From Bacteroidota bacterium (lineage in GTDB: Bacteria; Bacteroidota; Bacteroidia; Cytophagales; Cytophagaceae), in assembly GCA_023428135.1 (NCBI GenBank), contig JAEYZG010000005.1, positions 62,001 through 126,000 of the forward strand: DNA of 64,000 nucleotides, written 5' to 3'. How positions within the stretch are numbered: the first letter of the stretch is position 1; the number at the start of each line of letters is the position of its first letter. The position numbers and the translations under genes are program-made. The notes below the pieces were generated by a model. That model saw only the letters and a program-made list of their open reading frames with translations, had not been told where the DNA came from and ran no database searches. This document shows positions 43,734 through 52,529 of the stretch, in pieces.

Positions 43734-44237
43734 ATGATTATTCCAGAACAACCTAAAATTGCCAGTTTTCCAGAAACTTCAAAAGTTTGGGTATATCAAT
43801 CAGACAGAGAATTTACGTCTGAAGAACAAGACTATATTTCTGAAAAATTATATTCCTTCATTTCAGGATGGGAAAGTCATGGAAGAAAACTGACAGGCAC
43901 TTTTGAGATTCGATACAACAGGTTTATTATTATAGCTGTTGACGAAAGCATTTCAGATGCTAGTGGTTGTTCAATTGATAAATCTGTCGTAATAATAAGA
44001 GAAATAGCTGCACACACTGGCACTAATCTACTCGACAGATCATTAGTGGCATTTAGAAATGCCTCATCTCCAATCCACATTGTAAAATTTAATGAAGTTT
44101 CCTCAGCAGTAAAGCAAGGTATAATTACGCAGGAAACTCTGATCTATAACAATACAATAACCAGCCTTCAGGAATTAAAAATGAACTGGGAACTACCTGC
44201 TAAAAACTCTTGGGTATCCCGTTTTTTTAATAACTGA
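43734..44237 (+). CDS. Conserved hypothetical protein, third gene of the FeS cluster
   Basis: 167 residues from the ATG at 43734, one base after the upstream stop; the longer frame would overlap it. No signal peptide, membrane segment or Cys motif. It has an alpha/beta look (KVWVYQSDREFTSEEQDYI; GTFEIRYNRFIIIAVDES). I recall proteins of this kind labelled 'ABC transporter ATPase' in Bacteroidetes, but no Walker A motif is seen, so that label looks wrong. Stable coupling to the FeS pair suggests a small accessory or assembly partner. Confidence 0.7.
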   Translation: MIIPEQPKIASFPETSKVWVYQSDREFTSEEQDYISEKLYSFISGWESHGRKLTGTFEIRYNRFIIIAVDESISDASGCSIDKSVVIIREIAAHTGTNLLDRSLVAFRNASSPIHIVKFNEVSSAVKQGIITQETLIYNNTITSLQELKMNWELPAKNSWVSRFFNN

Positions 44238-44285
44238 CAGGCAAATAATTATATTTTTCAAAAAGTTTTTTAAATTTGATATTTT

Positions 44286-44326
44286 AAGAGAATATGTTGA
44301 AATATTTTCAGCATATACTCTTTTAA
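44286..44326 (+). terminator. Terminator-like hairpin after the FeS operon
   Basis: 17-base arms with two mismatches (AAGAG...GAAA at 44286-44302 against TTTCA...CTCTT at 44306-44322) around a 3-base loop, followed by T residues. It lies 49 bases after the last gene of the unit. Confidence 0.55.
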
Positions 44327-44386
44327 TATTTAATATCTGCATATTTGTGCAAAGCATAGTTTAGACTATTATATTAAAAACTCAAG

Positions 44387-46447
44387 ATGAAGCTCAATCT
44401 TTCGAAATTCTTTTGTTTACTGGTAATTCTTGCAGGCTGTACTCCTTCAGCCATGAAATCCTACAAAAAAGGGATGCAACATTATACTCAGGCTGAATAT
44501 CAACCTGCAATAGAAAACTTTCAGCAATCTGTAAGTAAAGGAGGGCCATCAGATGCGAATTATTATATCGCAGAATCGTTCAGACGTTCCAACAGAATGC
44601 AGGATGCTGAACCTTTTTATGCGAAAGCTGTAGAAAACAATACCAATCAGGAAGAAGCATATTACTATTACGGATTTGCCCTTAAAGCGGTTGGGAATTA
44701 TGTTGGCGCAGCGAAACAACTTTCAAATTATGTTAAAATAGGCCAGAACTTTGACCTGGTAAACAGGGCAAAGAATGAGCTGGAAAATCTTAAAGTTCTT
44801 AATGACATTGTTGAGAAGAAGTCTTATTTCGAGGTTAAAAACCTTGACAAGCTGAATACTCCTTTTACGGAATATTCCCCGACTTTCAAAAATGATAAGC
44901 TGTATTTCACCTCCAACAGGGATGCACAAAAAATGCATACCGCAACAGGAACAGGATTTACGGACTTATATGAGTTTATTTTTGATGGTGCAGACTATTT
45001 CAGCGGCCAGGCGAGAAAACTTCCTGAAGTTATCAATAGTGAAGATGCTCATGAAGCTACTGCAACTTTCTCTAAAGATGGGAAAACCATGATTTTCTCC
45101 CGCGGAAATACCGGTAGCAAAAAAGGAGCTAAAGACGTGGATATATATGAGTCTGTGCTTCAAGCAGGCGTATGGTCCGAGCCTAAGCTGCTTCCGATAA
45201 GCGATCCGGAAGCATGGGACTCCTCTCCTGCTCTTTCTGCTGATGGAAAAACGCTTTACTTTGCATCAAACAGGGAAAGCAGCGACGCTAATGGTGGTGT
45301 AGATATTTATAAGGCAACAAAAGATGAAAAAGGAGAATGGGGAAATATAACTAACCTTGGAACGCCGATAAATACAAGAGGCAATGAGCTTTTCCCCTAT
45401 GAAGATAGCAGAGGAATATTCTATTTCTCTTCAGATGGCCACCCATCTCTTGGAGGCATGGATTTGTTTGCTGTAAGAAAAGATTCTACTAAAAGCAAAC
45501 TTAAAGTTGAGAACTTAGGTCGTCCTATCAATACAAGCTATGATGACTTCGCCATTACATTTAAAGATACGTTGACAGGTTATTTCTCTTCCAACAGACC
45601 CAATGGAAAAGGAGATGATGATATCTATGAGTTTCTTGACAAATCTAAGATCAAAATTGCTCATTATATTTTAGATGGTTTAGTAGTTGGAATTACCAAA
45701 GATGATAAAACGGAAATACCTTTGGATTCGGCAAGAATTCAGCTGGTTAGCGAGAAGGGGGATACAATTGCAGCACTTACTTCAAACGCTTCAGGAAAAT
45801 ATACCTATGAAATTGAACCTGAAACCAGATATAGACTTATTGGAGCAAGGTCTGGCTATTTAAAAGAAAGCAATGGAGAACTCTCAACAGTTGGAACCAA
45901 AATTCCATTTGAGAAATTAGGACCGGGAGAATCCTTTATAAAAATTCCTTACAAAATGGTATTACTCAAAATCGAAGTTGGTGTAACTATCGTAATTGAT
46001 AATATTTACTATGACTTTAATAAATGGGATATCAGACCGGACGCTGCATTGGAATTGCTGAAAATTGTTCAATTGCTTGTTGACAATCCGGAGATTAAAA
46101 TTGAATTAAGTTCACATACAGATGAAAGGGGTTCTGCAGATTATAACAGAAAACTTTCTCAAAAACGTGCCCAGTCAGCGGTTGATTATATTATTTCTAA
46201 AGGCATAGCAAAAGACAGGATAACACCGAAAGGTTATGGTGAGGACAAGCCACTTGTTAAAAATGCTCAGACTGAAGAAGATCACCAGAGAAACCGTCGT
46301 ACAGAGTTTACAATCACCAATGTCACAAATCCTAACATAACGATTAAGAAAAAGGATGAGGCTGAAGGAGATCAAACAATAAAGATCAAGATGAAAGGTG
46401 AAGATGAGGATAGTACAGGCACGAGCGAGGAAATCAAACAAGAATAA
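44387..46447 (+). CDS. porE: PorE-like outer-membrane lipoprotein: TPR, PD40/WD40-like propeller, carboxypeptidase-regulatory-like domain and OmpA domain
   Basis: 686 residues, similar to P. gingivalis PorE (about 700). Lipobox LVILAGC; TPR region (about 20-130); PD40-like propeller blades (residues ~150-420: YSPTFKNDKLYFTSNRDA, AWDSSPALSADGKTLYFASN, and others); a Gly-rich CarboxypepD-reg-like segment (about 440-520); then an OmpA-like peptidoglycan-binding domain with DNIYYDFNKWDIRPD, SSHTDERGSADYN and GYGEDKP. PorE binds peptidoglycan and is needed for T9SS. The domain order matches, but related OmpA/TPR lipoproteins exist, so the family name is an inference. Confidence 0.75.
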   Translation: MKLNLSKFFCLLVILAGCTPSAMKSYKKGMQHYTQAEYQPAIENFQQSVSKGGPSDANYYIAESFRRSNRMQDAEPFYAKAVENNTNQEEAYYYYGFALKAVGNYVGAAKQLSNYVKIGQNFDLVNRAKNELENLKVLNDIVEKKSYFEVKNLDKLNTPFTEYSPTFKNDKLYFTSNRDAQKMHTATGTGFTDLYEFIFDGADYFSGQARKLPEVINSEDAHEATATFSKDGKTMIFSRGNTGSKKGAKDVDIYESVLQAGVWSEPKLLPISDPEAWDSSPALSADGKTLYFASNRESSDANGGVDIYKATKDEKGEWGNITNLGTPINTRGNELFPYEDSRGIFYFSSDGHPSLGGMDLFAVRKDSTKSKLKVENLGRPINTSYDDFAITFKDTLTGYFSSNRPNGKGDDDIYEFLDKSKIKIAHYILDGLVVGITKDDKTEIPLDSARIQLVSEKGDTIAALTSNASGKYTYEIEPETRYRLIGARSGYLKESNGELSTVGTKIPFEKLGPGESFIKIPYKMVLLKIEVGVTIVIDNIYYDFNKWDIRPDAALELLKIVQLLVDNPEIKIELSSHTDERGSADYNRKLSQKRAQSAVDYIISKGIAKDRITPKGYGEDKPLVKNAQTEEDHQRNRRTEFTITNVTNPNITIKKKDEAEGDQTIKIKMKGEDEDSTGTSEEIKQE

Positions 46448-46469
46448 TTACTAAAGATAAATCCTACAA

Positions 46470-46498
46470 AGTCCCGGTCAGAAACCGGGACTTTTTTT
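46470..46498 (+). terminator. Terminator after the PorE-like gene
   Basis: AGTCCCGGT / ACCGGGACT, perfect 9-bp stem with a 5-base loop, then T6. The end of this T-run becomes the -7 box of the purM promoter. Confidence 0.88.
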
Positions 46499-46505
46499 AT
46501 TTTTG
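46498..46505 (+). promoter_or_regulatory. Probable -7 box of purM, overlapping the terminator T-run
   Basis: TATTTTTG begins in the last T of the terminator and ends 20 bases before the purM ATG. If correct, the leader is very short. Confidence 0.5.
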
Positions 46506-46525
46506 TAATTCCAAAAATCAATAAA

Positions 46526-47698
46526 ATGAGCAACGACAGATACATGAAGAGAGGGGTTTCCTCTTCCAAAGAAGACGTACATAATGCTATCAAAACACTT
46601 GATAAAGGATTGTTTCCAAAAGCATTCTGCAAAATTGTACCAGACTTTTTAGGTGGAGACAAGGAATATTGTAACGTTATGCATGCTGATGGAGCCGGGA
46701 CAAAATCCTCCCTTGCATATATTTACTGGAAAGAAACCGGGGATATATCTGTTTGGAAAGGAATTGCACAAGATGCCATAATCATGAATATTGATGACCT
46801 CCTGTGCGTCGGAGCGCTGGATACAATTTTACTTTCGTCCACAATAGGTAGAAACAAAAACCTGATTCCGGGAGAGGTAATTGCTGAAATCATTAATGGT
46901 ACTGAAGAAGTACTTCAAATGCTTAGAGATAATGGTATAGAAATATACAGCACAGGTGGAGAAACTGCTGACGTTGGAGATCTTGTAAGAACAGTGATTG
47001 TAGATAGTACTGTTATTTCAAGGATGAAAAGAAGTGAAGTGATCAGTAATGACAGGATAACGGAAGGAGATGTAATCGTGGCTATGGCATCATATGGACA
47101 GGCTTCATATGAGAAATTTTACAATGGAGGAATGGGCAGCAATGGCCTTACCTCAGCAAGACACGATGTCTTTTCAAAAGTACTAGCCGAAAAATACCCG
47201 GAAAGCTTTGATCAGGCAATTTCTTCTGATCTTGTATATTCGGGTTCAAGAAATGTAACTGACAAAATAAAAGATGTTCCTGTTGATCTAGGTAAATTAG
47301 TATTGTCACCTACAAGGACCTACGCCCCTGTCATGAAAGAGATTTTGAATCAGCACAGATCAAATATTCATGGAGCTGTTCACTGCAGTGGAGGTGGACA
47401 AACTAAGATACTTCATTTCATCGAAAATTTACATATTGTAAAAGATAATCTATTCCCAGTCCCCCCATTATTCGAGGTAATACAAAAAGAAAGCGGGACT
47501 GACTGGAAAGAAATGTATAAAGTTTTTAATATGGGGCATAGAATGGAGTTGTATCTTGAAGAAAAATATGCCCAGGATGTTATTAAAATAGCACAGTCTT
47601 TCAATATTGAAGCGCAGGTGGTTGGGCGAGTTGAAAAAGGTGAAGGTAAGACCCTTACAATCAAATCTGATAAAGGAATCTTTAATTACCAGGGCTAA
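46526..47698 (+). CDS. purM: Phosphoribosylformylglycinamidine cyclo-ligase (AIR synthase)
   Basis: 390 residues, longer than the ~345 of E. coli PurM but usual for Bacteroidetes. Start SNDRYMKRGVSSSKEDVHNAI; ATP/Mg site MHADGAGTKSSLAY and NIDDLLCVGA; central STGGETADVGDLVRT; C-terminal HCSGGGQTKILHF. It closes formylglycinamidine ribotide to AIR in purine synthesis. The 3' end overlaps the convergent prenyltransferase gene by 17 bases. Confidence 0.93.
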   Translation: MSNDRYMKRGVSSSKEDVHNAIKTLDKGLFPKAFCKIVPDFLGGDKEYCNVMHADGAGTKSSLAYIYWKETGDISVWKGIAQDAIIMNIDDLLCVGALDTILLSSTIGRNKNLIPGEVIAEIINGTEEVLQMLRDNGIEIYSTGGETADVGDLVRTVIVDSTVISRMKRSEVISNDRITEGDVIVAMASYGQASYEKFYNGGMGSNGLTSARHDVFSKVLAEKYPESFDQAISSDLVYSGSRNVTDKIKDVPVDLGKLVLSPTRTYAPVMKEILNQHRSNIHGAVHCSGGGQTKILHFIENLHIVKDNLFPVPPLFEVIQKESGTDWKEMYKVFNMGHRMELYLEEKYAQDVIKIAQSFNIEAQVVGRVEKGEGKTLTIKSDKGIFNYQG

Positions 47699-48527
47699 AA
47701 AGCATCTTAAATACAAATAAAAAAACATAAGACAGAATCATTATTCCGTCTATACCTACCATATAATAGAGATCCGACCTGGATCTCTTTATTTTTATAA
47801 TTAAAAATATTGCCAAAATTCCGATTACCAGACGAGAATAAAAAGTGTAATCCAAACCATAAAAAAAGCAACCCAATACTATAAATAGAATAAGTAAAAT
47901 AACAGATAGTAACTTTGCTCTTCGAAAGCCCATCAAAGTAGGCAGAGTATCAATGTTATTCCTTTTATCCAGCTCTATATCTCTTATATCGAATGGTATC
48001 GCCAATGCCAGAATAAAAATAATCCTCTGTACAAAAATTTCAATCACTTCTTTATCAAGCACACCGAACTCTTTGTTAATAGAAGGAAGAATTACAGTGC
48101 TAACAGACCATACATAAGAAATGAGAAAAATCTTCAGAAAGGGTATTCTTTTAAAATTTATTAAAGGTGCTGAATAAAAAAGACTAAATACAGCAAGGTG
48201 CATCGTAAACCAAATTACTTTTCCTGAAATAAAAAATAAAGAAAGCAAAAGCCCCACCCCAAAAACTACAAACATACACTTCGTAAGAAAAGAATTCTGC
48301 GTTCTCCAGATATTTCTCGGCAGTGTAGGATCATCACCTGATTTGTTGTACCAGATATGTACATTATAGGTCAGAAAAGTTGAAGCAAAAATAAAAAGCA
48401 AGAAAGGCATATCGTGGGATTCTAAATTAGTATTGAGAATAAGAAAAGTGGATAGTGTAAGTGTAATAGAACTTACGCTAATAAACAGATTTGAAAAAAG
48501 TATCAATTGGAAAAATCTCTGTATCAA
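47682..48527 (-). CDS. UbiA-family prenyltransferase
   Basis: 281 residues with about eight membrane helices. The second aspartate-rich motif is present as DIRDIELDKRNNIDTLPT; the first is weak (NVHIWYNKSGDDPTLPRN). UbiA-type enzymes attach isoprenoid chains to aromatic rings or other acceptors in the membrane; MenA-like or (homo)geranylgeranyl transfer cannot be distinguished. Start is TTG 48527, no ATG being available upstream. It overlaps purM tail-to-tail by 17 bases and lies 40 bases downstream of the atpG terminator. Confidence 0.75.
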   Translation of the reverse strand: MIQRFFQLILFSNLFISVSSITLTLSTFLILNTNLESHDMPFLLFIFASTFLTYNVHIWYNKSGDDPTLPRNIWRTQNSFLTKCMFVVFGVGLLLSLFFISGKVIWFTMHLAVFSLFYSAPLINFKRIPFLKIFLISYVWSVSTVILPSINKEFGVLDKEVIEIFVQRIIFILALAIPFDIRDIELDKRNNIDTLPTLMGFRRAKLLSVILLILFIVLGCFFYGLDYTFYSRLVIGILAIFLIIKIKRSRSDLYYMVGIDGIMILSYVFLFVFKMLFSPGN

Positions 48528-48544
48528 AATTTTCCGGATAAAAC

Positions 48545-48577
48545 AAAAAAGCTCATCTATTTGATGAGCTTTTTTTA
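48545..48577 (-). terminator. Terminator after atpG
   Basis: AAGCTCATC / GATGAGCTT, 9-bp arms, 5-base loop, A- and T-runs on either side; works on the minus strand after the ATP synthase genes and could function in both directions. Confidence 0.85.
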
Positions 48578-48591
48578 ATGTTAACTATCAT

Positions 48592-49482
48592 TTATTTAGA
48601 GAGTGCCTCAGCTCCGGCAACAATCTCCAGGATCTCTTTGGTAATAGCCGCCTGTCTTGTTCTGTTATACATCAGACGAAGCTCTTTCAATAGCTCTTTG
48701 GCATTTTCAGTAGCTTTATCCATCGCAGTCATACGAGCGCCATGTTCAGAAGCAAAAGACTCTAATAAAGCTTTATAAAACTGAATTTTCAAAGATTTAG
48801 GAATTAAGCCTTTTACAATTTCTTCTTTAGAAGGTTCAAAGATATAATCAATTTCCTGCTCTTTGGAAGAATTCTGCTGTTCGGAACTTTCCTGAATCAA
48901 AGGAAGAAACTGCTCTGTTTTCACAACTTGAGTCGCAACATTTTTGAACTCATTATAAACTATAACAACTTCATCATATTCCTTATTAAGGAATCCTTCC
49001 ATTGCAAACTCGGCAGCTTTTCTTACAGTACTGAAATTTAGCTCGTGAAACATTCCTGCATAATCAGGAATTACATTAGCTCCTCTTTTTTGGAAAGTAT
49101 CTAATCCTTTCTTTCCAATACAAAGAAATTTAACATTTCCCTGCTCATACTGAGCTTTGTACCTTCCATTAACAAGAGCAAGAGCAGCTTTTATTGAGTT
49201 AGTATTAAAAGCTCCTGCCAAACCTCTGTCAGAAGTAACGACAACAATCAATACGTTTTTTACTTCTCTTATCTCAGAGTATGGATTTTCTACAGATCCT
49301 TCAAGACTTGCAGTTATATTATTTAGTATTCCATTTAGCTTTTCAGCATAAGGACGAATTTTAATAATGTTGTCCTGAGCTCTTCTAAGCTTAGCAGCAG
49401 CAACCATTTTCATGGCTTTGGTAATCTGCTGCGTAGAATTAATGGAAACGATCCTTCCTCTGACCTCTTTAAGACTTGGCAT
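48592..49482 (-). CDS. atpG: ATP synthase F1 gamma subunit
   Basis: 296 residues. N-terminal coiled-coil helix begins PSLKEVRGRIVSINSTQQIT, the middle has VVTSDRGLAGAFN, and the C-terminal helix AMDKATENAKELLKELRLMY ends in TRQAAITKEILEIVAGAEAL. These are the two rotor-shaft helices. The gene starts 2 bases after atpA stop. Last gene of the ATP synthase operon, before a strong terminator; no atpD or atpC follows. Confidence 0.97.
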   Translation of the reverse strand: MPSLKEVRGRIVSINSTQQITKAMKMVAAAKLRRAQDNIIKIRPYAEKLNGILNNITASLEGSVENPYSEIREVKNVLIVVVTSDRGLAGAFNTNSIKAALALVNGRYKAQYEQGNVKFLCIGKKGLDTFQKRGANVIPDYAGMFHELNFSTVRKAAEFAMEGFLNKEYDEVVIVYNEFKNVATQVVKTEQFLPLIQESSEQQNSSKEQEIDYIFEPSKEEIVKGLIPKSLKIQFYKALLESFASEHGARMTAMDKATENAKELLKELRLMYNRTRQAAITKEILEIVAGAEALSK

Positions 49483-49484
49483 AA

Positions 49485-51062
49485 TTAATTATTATATTTC
49501 TTCGCAAGGTCTTTGGCAACCTTCTTTAAAACTTCTGTTACTGAATCATCAATTTTACCTGAACGGATAGCGTCAAGAGTATCTTTATGAGAAACTTTCA
49601 GGAAGTTAGAAAACTCATTTTCAAAAGCCTTCACTTCTTTTACAGGAACGTTATCAATGTAACCATTAGAAGAAACATAGATAATTGCAACCTGGAACTC
49701 AACAGCTACAGGAGAATATTGAGCTTGCTTTAATATTTCAAGATTTCTTCTACCTCTTTCAATAATCAATTTAGTAGCAGCATCCAGATCAGAACCGAAT
49801 TTAGCAAATGCCTCAAGTTCTCTGAATTGTGCCTGGTCAAGTTTTAATGTACCTGCTACTTTTTTCATTGATTTGATCTGAGCAGAACCTCCTACCCTTG
49901 ATACTGAAATACCAACGTTGATCGCAGGACGAACACCTGAGTTGAACAAGTTAGTTTCAAGGAATATCTGACCGTCTGTAATAGAAATTACGTTTGTAGG
50001 AATATAAGCAGAAACGTCACCAGCCTGAGTTTCGATGATAGGTAGTGCAGTTAATGAACCACCACCTTTAACGATACCTTTAAGTGAATCCGGAAGATCG
50101 TTCATGTTTTTAGCTATATCATCAGAAGCAATGATTTTAGCGGCTCTTTCCAATAAACGGCTGTGTAGATAGAACACATCACCAGGATAAGCTTCACGTC
50201 CCGGAGGTCTTCTTAGAAGAAGAGAAACCTCTCTGTAAGCAACTGCCTGCTTAGAAAGATCATCATAAACAACAAGAGCCGGTCTTCCTGTATCTCTGAA
50301 GAACTCGCCAACAGCAGCACCGGTAAATGGTGCAAAGAATTGCATTGGAGCAGGATCAGCAGCAGAAGCTGAAACAACTACTGTATAAGCCATCGCTCCT
50401 CCTTTTTCAAGAGCAGCAACAACCTGAGCTACAGTACTTGCTTTTTGACCTACTGCAACATATATACAGAATACAGGCTGACCTTTGTCATAGTATTCTT
50501 TTTGATTAAGAATAGTATCGATTGCAACAGCAGTTTTTCCTGTCTGTCTATCACCGATGATAAGCTCTCTTTGTCCTCTACCAATAGGTATCATAGAGTC
50601 AATTGCTTTGATACCTGTTTGTAAAGGCTCATTTACTGGCTGTCTGAAAATAACCCCTGGAGCTTTTCTTTCCAATGGCATATCATACAAATCACCAGTT
50701 ACTGGTCCTTTACCATCTATTGGGTTTCCAAGTGTATCAATAACACGGCCAACAAGACCATTACCTACTTTTACGTAAGCAATCTGCTTTGTACGTTTTA
50801 CAGTATCACCTTCTTTAATATCACTATAGTCACCTAGTAATACAGCTCCTACATTGTCTTCTTCAAGGTTTAACACCAATGCTCTTAATCCGTTTTGGAA
50901 CTCAAGAAGCTCTCCGGATTGAGCTTTTGATAGCCCGTATATACGTGCAACCCCGTCACCTACCTGAAGTACGGTGCCTACTTCTTCTAACTCAGCTTCA
51001 GTTCTGAAGTTTGATAACTGCTCTCTTAATATCGCAGAAACCTCGTCTGGTCTTACTTCCAT
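49485..51062 (-). CDS. atpA: ATP synthase F1 alpha subunit
   Basis: 525 residues. Walker A GDRQTGKTAVAIDT, the AtpA signature (residues around PAINVGISVSRVGGSAQ), and EVSAILREQL at the N-terminus are all canonical. Forms the non-catalytic nucleotide sites of the F1 head. 2 bases before the next gene (atpG), 2 bases after atpH; high codon adaptation matches the operon. Confidence 0.98.
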   Translation of the reverse strand: MEVRPDEVSAILREQLSNFRTEAELEEVGTVLQVGDGVARIYGLSKAQSGELLEFQNGLRALVLNLEEDNVGAVLLGDYSDIKEGDTVKRTKQIAYVKVGNGLVGRVIDTLGNPIDGKGPVTGDLYDMPLERKAPGVIFRQPVNEPLQTGIKAIDSMIPIGRGQRELIIGDRQTGKTAVAIDTILNQKEYYDKGQPVFCIYVAVGQKASTVAQVVAALEKGGAMAYTVVVSASAADPAPMQFFAPFTGAAVGEFFRDTGRPALVVYDDLSKQAVAYREVSLLLRRPPGREAYPGDVFYLHSRLLERAAKIIASDDIAKNMNDLPDSLKGIVKGGGSLTALPIIETQAGDVSAYIPTNVISITDGQIFLETNLFNSGVRPAINVGISVSRVGGSAQIKSMKKVAGTLKLDQAQFRELEAFAKFGSDLDAATKLIIERGRRNLEILKQAQYSPVAVEFQVAIIYVSSNGYIDNVPVKEVKAFENEFSNFLKVSHKDTLDAIRSGKIDDSVTEVLKKVAKDLAKKYNN

Positions 51063-51064
51063 GA

Positions 51065-51625
51065 TTAATATTTAGAAATAAATGGATTATCTTTGAATTT
51101 ACTTTTTAATTGTACTAGCTTGGTTTTGATAGACTGATCAACCTGTTTGTCGCCTCCTATATTCAGCACAAAGCCTCCCATGATTGATTCGTCAATATGC
51201 TCTTCCAGCTCAACCTTCTTAATTTTGGCACTTTCAACCATTTTAACAAAAGCAGCTCTTTGTTCTTCTGTAATTGGCGCCGCAGTGGTAAGAACGGCCC
51301 TCTGTATCCCTTTAATTCTTCTATACTGATTTCCGAATTCGATAGCGATATCGTATAAAAACGCCTCTCTGTTCTTTTTTGTCAGTATTTGAAAAATGGA
51401 AAAAGTAACTGGATTTACTTTGCCTTTAAAAAGAGCCGTAAGAATTGACAATTTCTTTTCATGATTTACTACCGGGTTCCTCAAAACCGTCACAAGTTGC
51501 CTGTTCTCATTACAGATTTTGGCAAAACCTGCCATGTCTTTTTGCACTTCTTCCAATATTCCCTTTTCCTGAGCCAGCTCAAGAAGAGATTTGGCATACG
51601 GCGCTGCTATTCTTGACTCGTGCAT
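51065..51625 (-). CDS. atpH: ATP synthase F1 delta subunit
   Basis: 186 residues, typical size. Start SRIAAPYAKSLLELAQEKG is the family N-terminus, and GGFVLNIGGDKQVDQSIK in the C-terminus is conserved. Delta links the F1 head to the b-subunit stator. Starts one base after atpF stop, inside the operon. Confidence 0.93.
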   Translation of the reverse strand: MHESRIAAPYAKSLLELAQEKGILEEVQKDMAGFAKICNENRQLVTVLRNPVVNHEKKLSILTALFKGKVNPVTFSIFQILTKKNREAFLYDIAIEFGNQYRRIKGIQRAVLTTAAPITEEQRAAFVKMVESAKIKKVELEEHIDESIMGGFVLNIGGDKQVDQSIKTKLVQLKSKFKDNPFISKY

Positions 51626-51626
51626 C

Positions 51627-52118
51627 TTAGTTAAATTTAGCTTCTTTCAAATATTCTGAAACTAGTTCCTTTTGCGCTTTAGAATCAGAAAGCTCTTTTC
51701 TAAGAAGTTTCTCTGCAATATCAATTGCAATTGTAGCAGCCTGATTTTTTACTTCTGTTAATGCAGCAAGTTTTTCATTATTAATAGCAATTTTCGCTCC
51801 TTCAACAATTCTGTTGCTTTCTGCTGTTGCTTTATCTTTTGCTTCTGTGATAATTGAATTCGCTACGGCACTTGCCTCTTTTAATATCTTATCTCTTTCA
51901 ATTCTTGCATCCTGAAGTAATTTTTCATTTGCAGCATGCAATCTTTTCATTTCTTCCTTAGCGTTTTCAGCAGCTGATAAAGCCTCTTCAATATCCGCCT
52001 CACGCTCTTTAAGGGCACCAAGAATTGGTTTCCACGCAAATTTTCCCAGGATAAATAATACTATTAGGAATGTTACTGTTTGCCAAAATAACAAACCGAA
52101 ATCAGGTTGGACTAACAT
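51627..52118 (-). CDS. atpF: ATP synthase F0 b subunit
   Basis: 163 residues. One N-terminal membrane helix (PDFGLLFWQTVTFLIVLFIL), then a long charged coiled coil (KEREADIEEALSAAENAKEE...) of the peripheral stalk. Single gene; no separate b' seen. It follows atpE after ~92 bases that contain a hairpin. Confidence 0.95.
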   Translation of the reverse strand: MLVQPDFGLLFWQTVTFLIVLFILGKFAWKPILGALKEREADIEEALSAAENAKEEMKRLHAANEKLLQDARIERDKILKEASAVANSIITEAKDKATAESNRIVEGAKIAINNEKLAALTEVKNQAATIAIDIAEKLLRKELSDSKAQKELVSEYLKEAKFN

Positions 52119-52165
52119 ATATGTTGTTTTAAGAAATTTCCCTCTTTTGTTTAACTATAAAATTC

Positions 52166-52205
52166 AAACTCCTGAATCAGACCTAATGTCTGTATTCAGG
52201 AGTTT
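52166..52205 (-). terminator. Intergenic hairpin between atpE and atpF
   Basis: On either strand: AAACTCCTGAAT, then CAGAC, a CTAAT loop, GTCTG, one bulged base, ATTCAGGAGTTT. The 17-bp arms are nearly perfect. No long T-run follows on the minus strand, so it may act as a weak terminator, RNA-processing site or stability element rather than a full stop. Confidence 0.6.
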
Positions 52206-52210
52206 AGTTT

Positions 52211-52462
52211 TTAAGCAAGACCTTTTAGATAGATCAATAGACAAACTACCACTGCGAAAAGAGCAACACCCTCGATAAGAGCAGCTGCAATAAGCATAGC
52301 AGTTTGAATTTTACCAGCCTCTTGTGGTTGTCTAGCGATAGACTCAACAGCGCTACCACCGATACGACCGATACCGTATGCAGCACCTATTGCAGCAAGA
52401 CCAGCACCGATACCAGCACCGAAAAGAGAAAGGCTAACTTCCATTAAAATAGTGTTAAGCAT
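52211..52462 (-). CDS. atpE: ATP synthase F0 c subunit
   Basis: 83 residues from the ATG at 52462; the longer frame would add eight unlikely residues, and a shorter start at 52444 is possible. Two helices: the first has repeated Gly-x-Gly packing (GAGIGAGLAAIGAAYGIG), the polar loop is RQPQ, and the second carries the ion-binding Glu in ALIEGVALFAV. No Ser/Thr follows the Glu, which argues for proton rather than sodium coupling. The ring needs many more copies than the neighbouring b subunit. Confidence 0.95.
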   Translation of the reverse strand: MLNTILMEVSLSLFGAGIGAGLAAIGAAYGIGRIGGSAVESIARQPQEAGKIQTAMLIAAALIEGVALFAVVVCLLIYLKGLA

Positions 52463-52529
52463 GATTATATAATTATAGTTAAACAAATACTTTCAAAACA
52501 ACTCCTCAATTAAAGGCTAGGCATGAATC

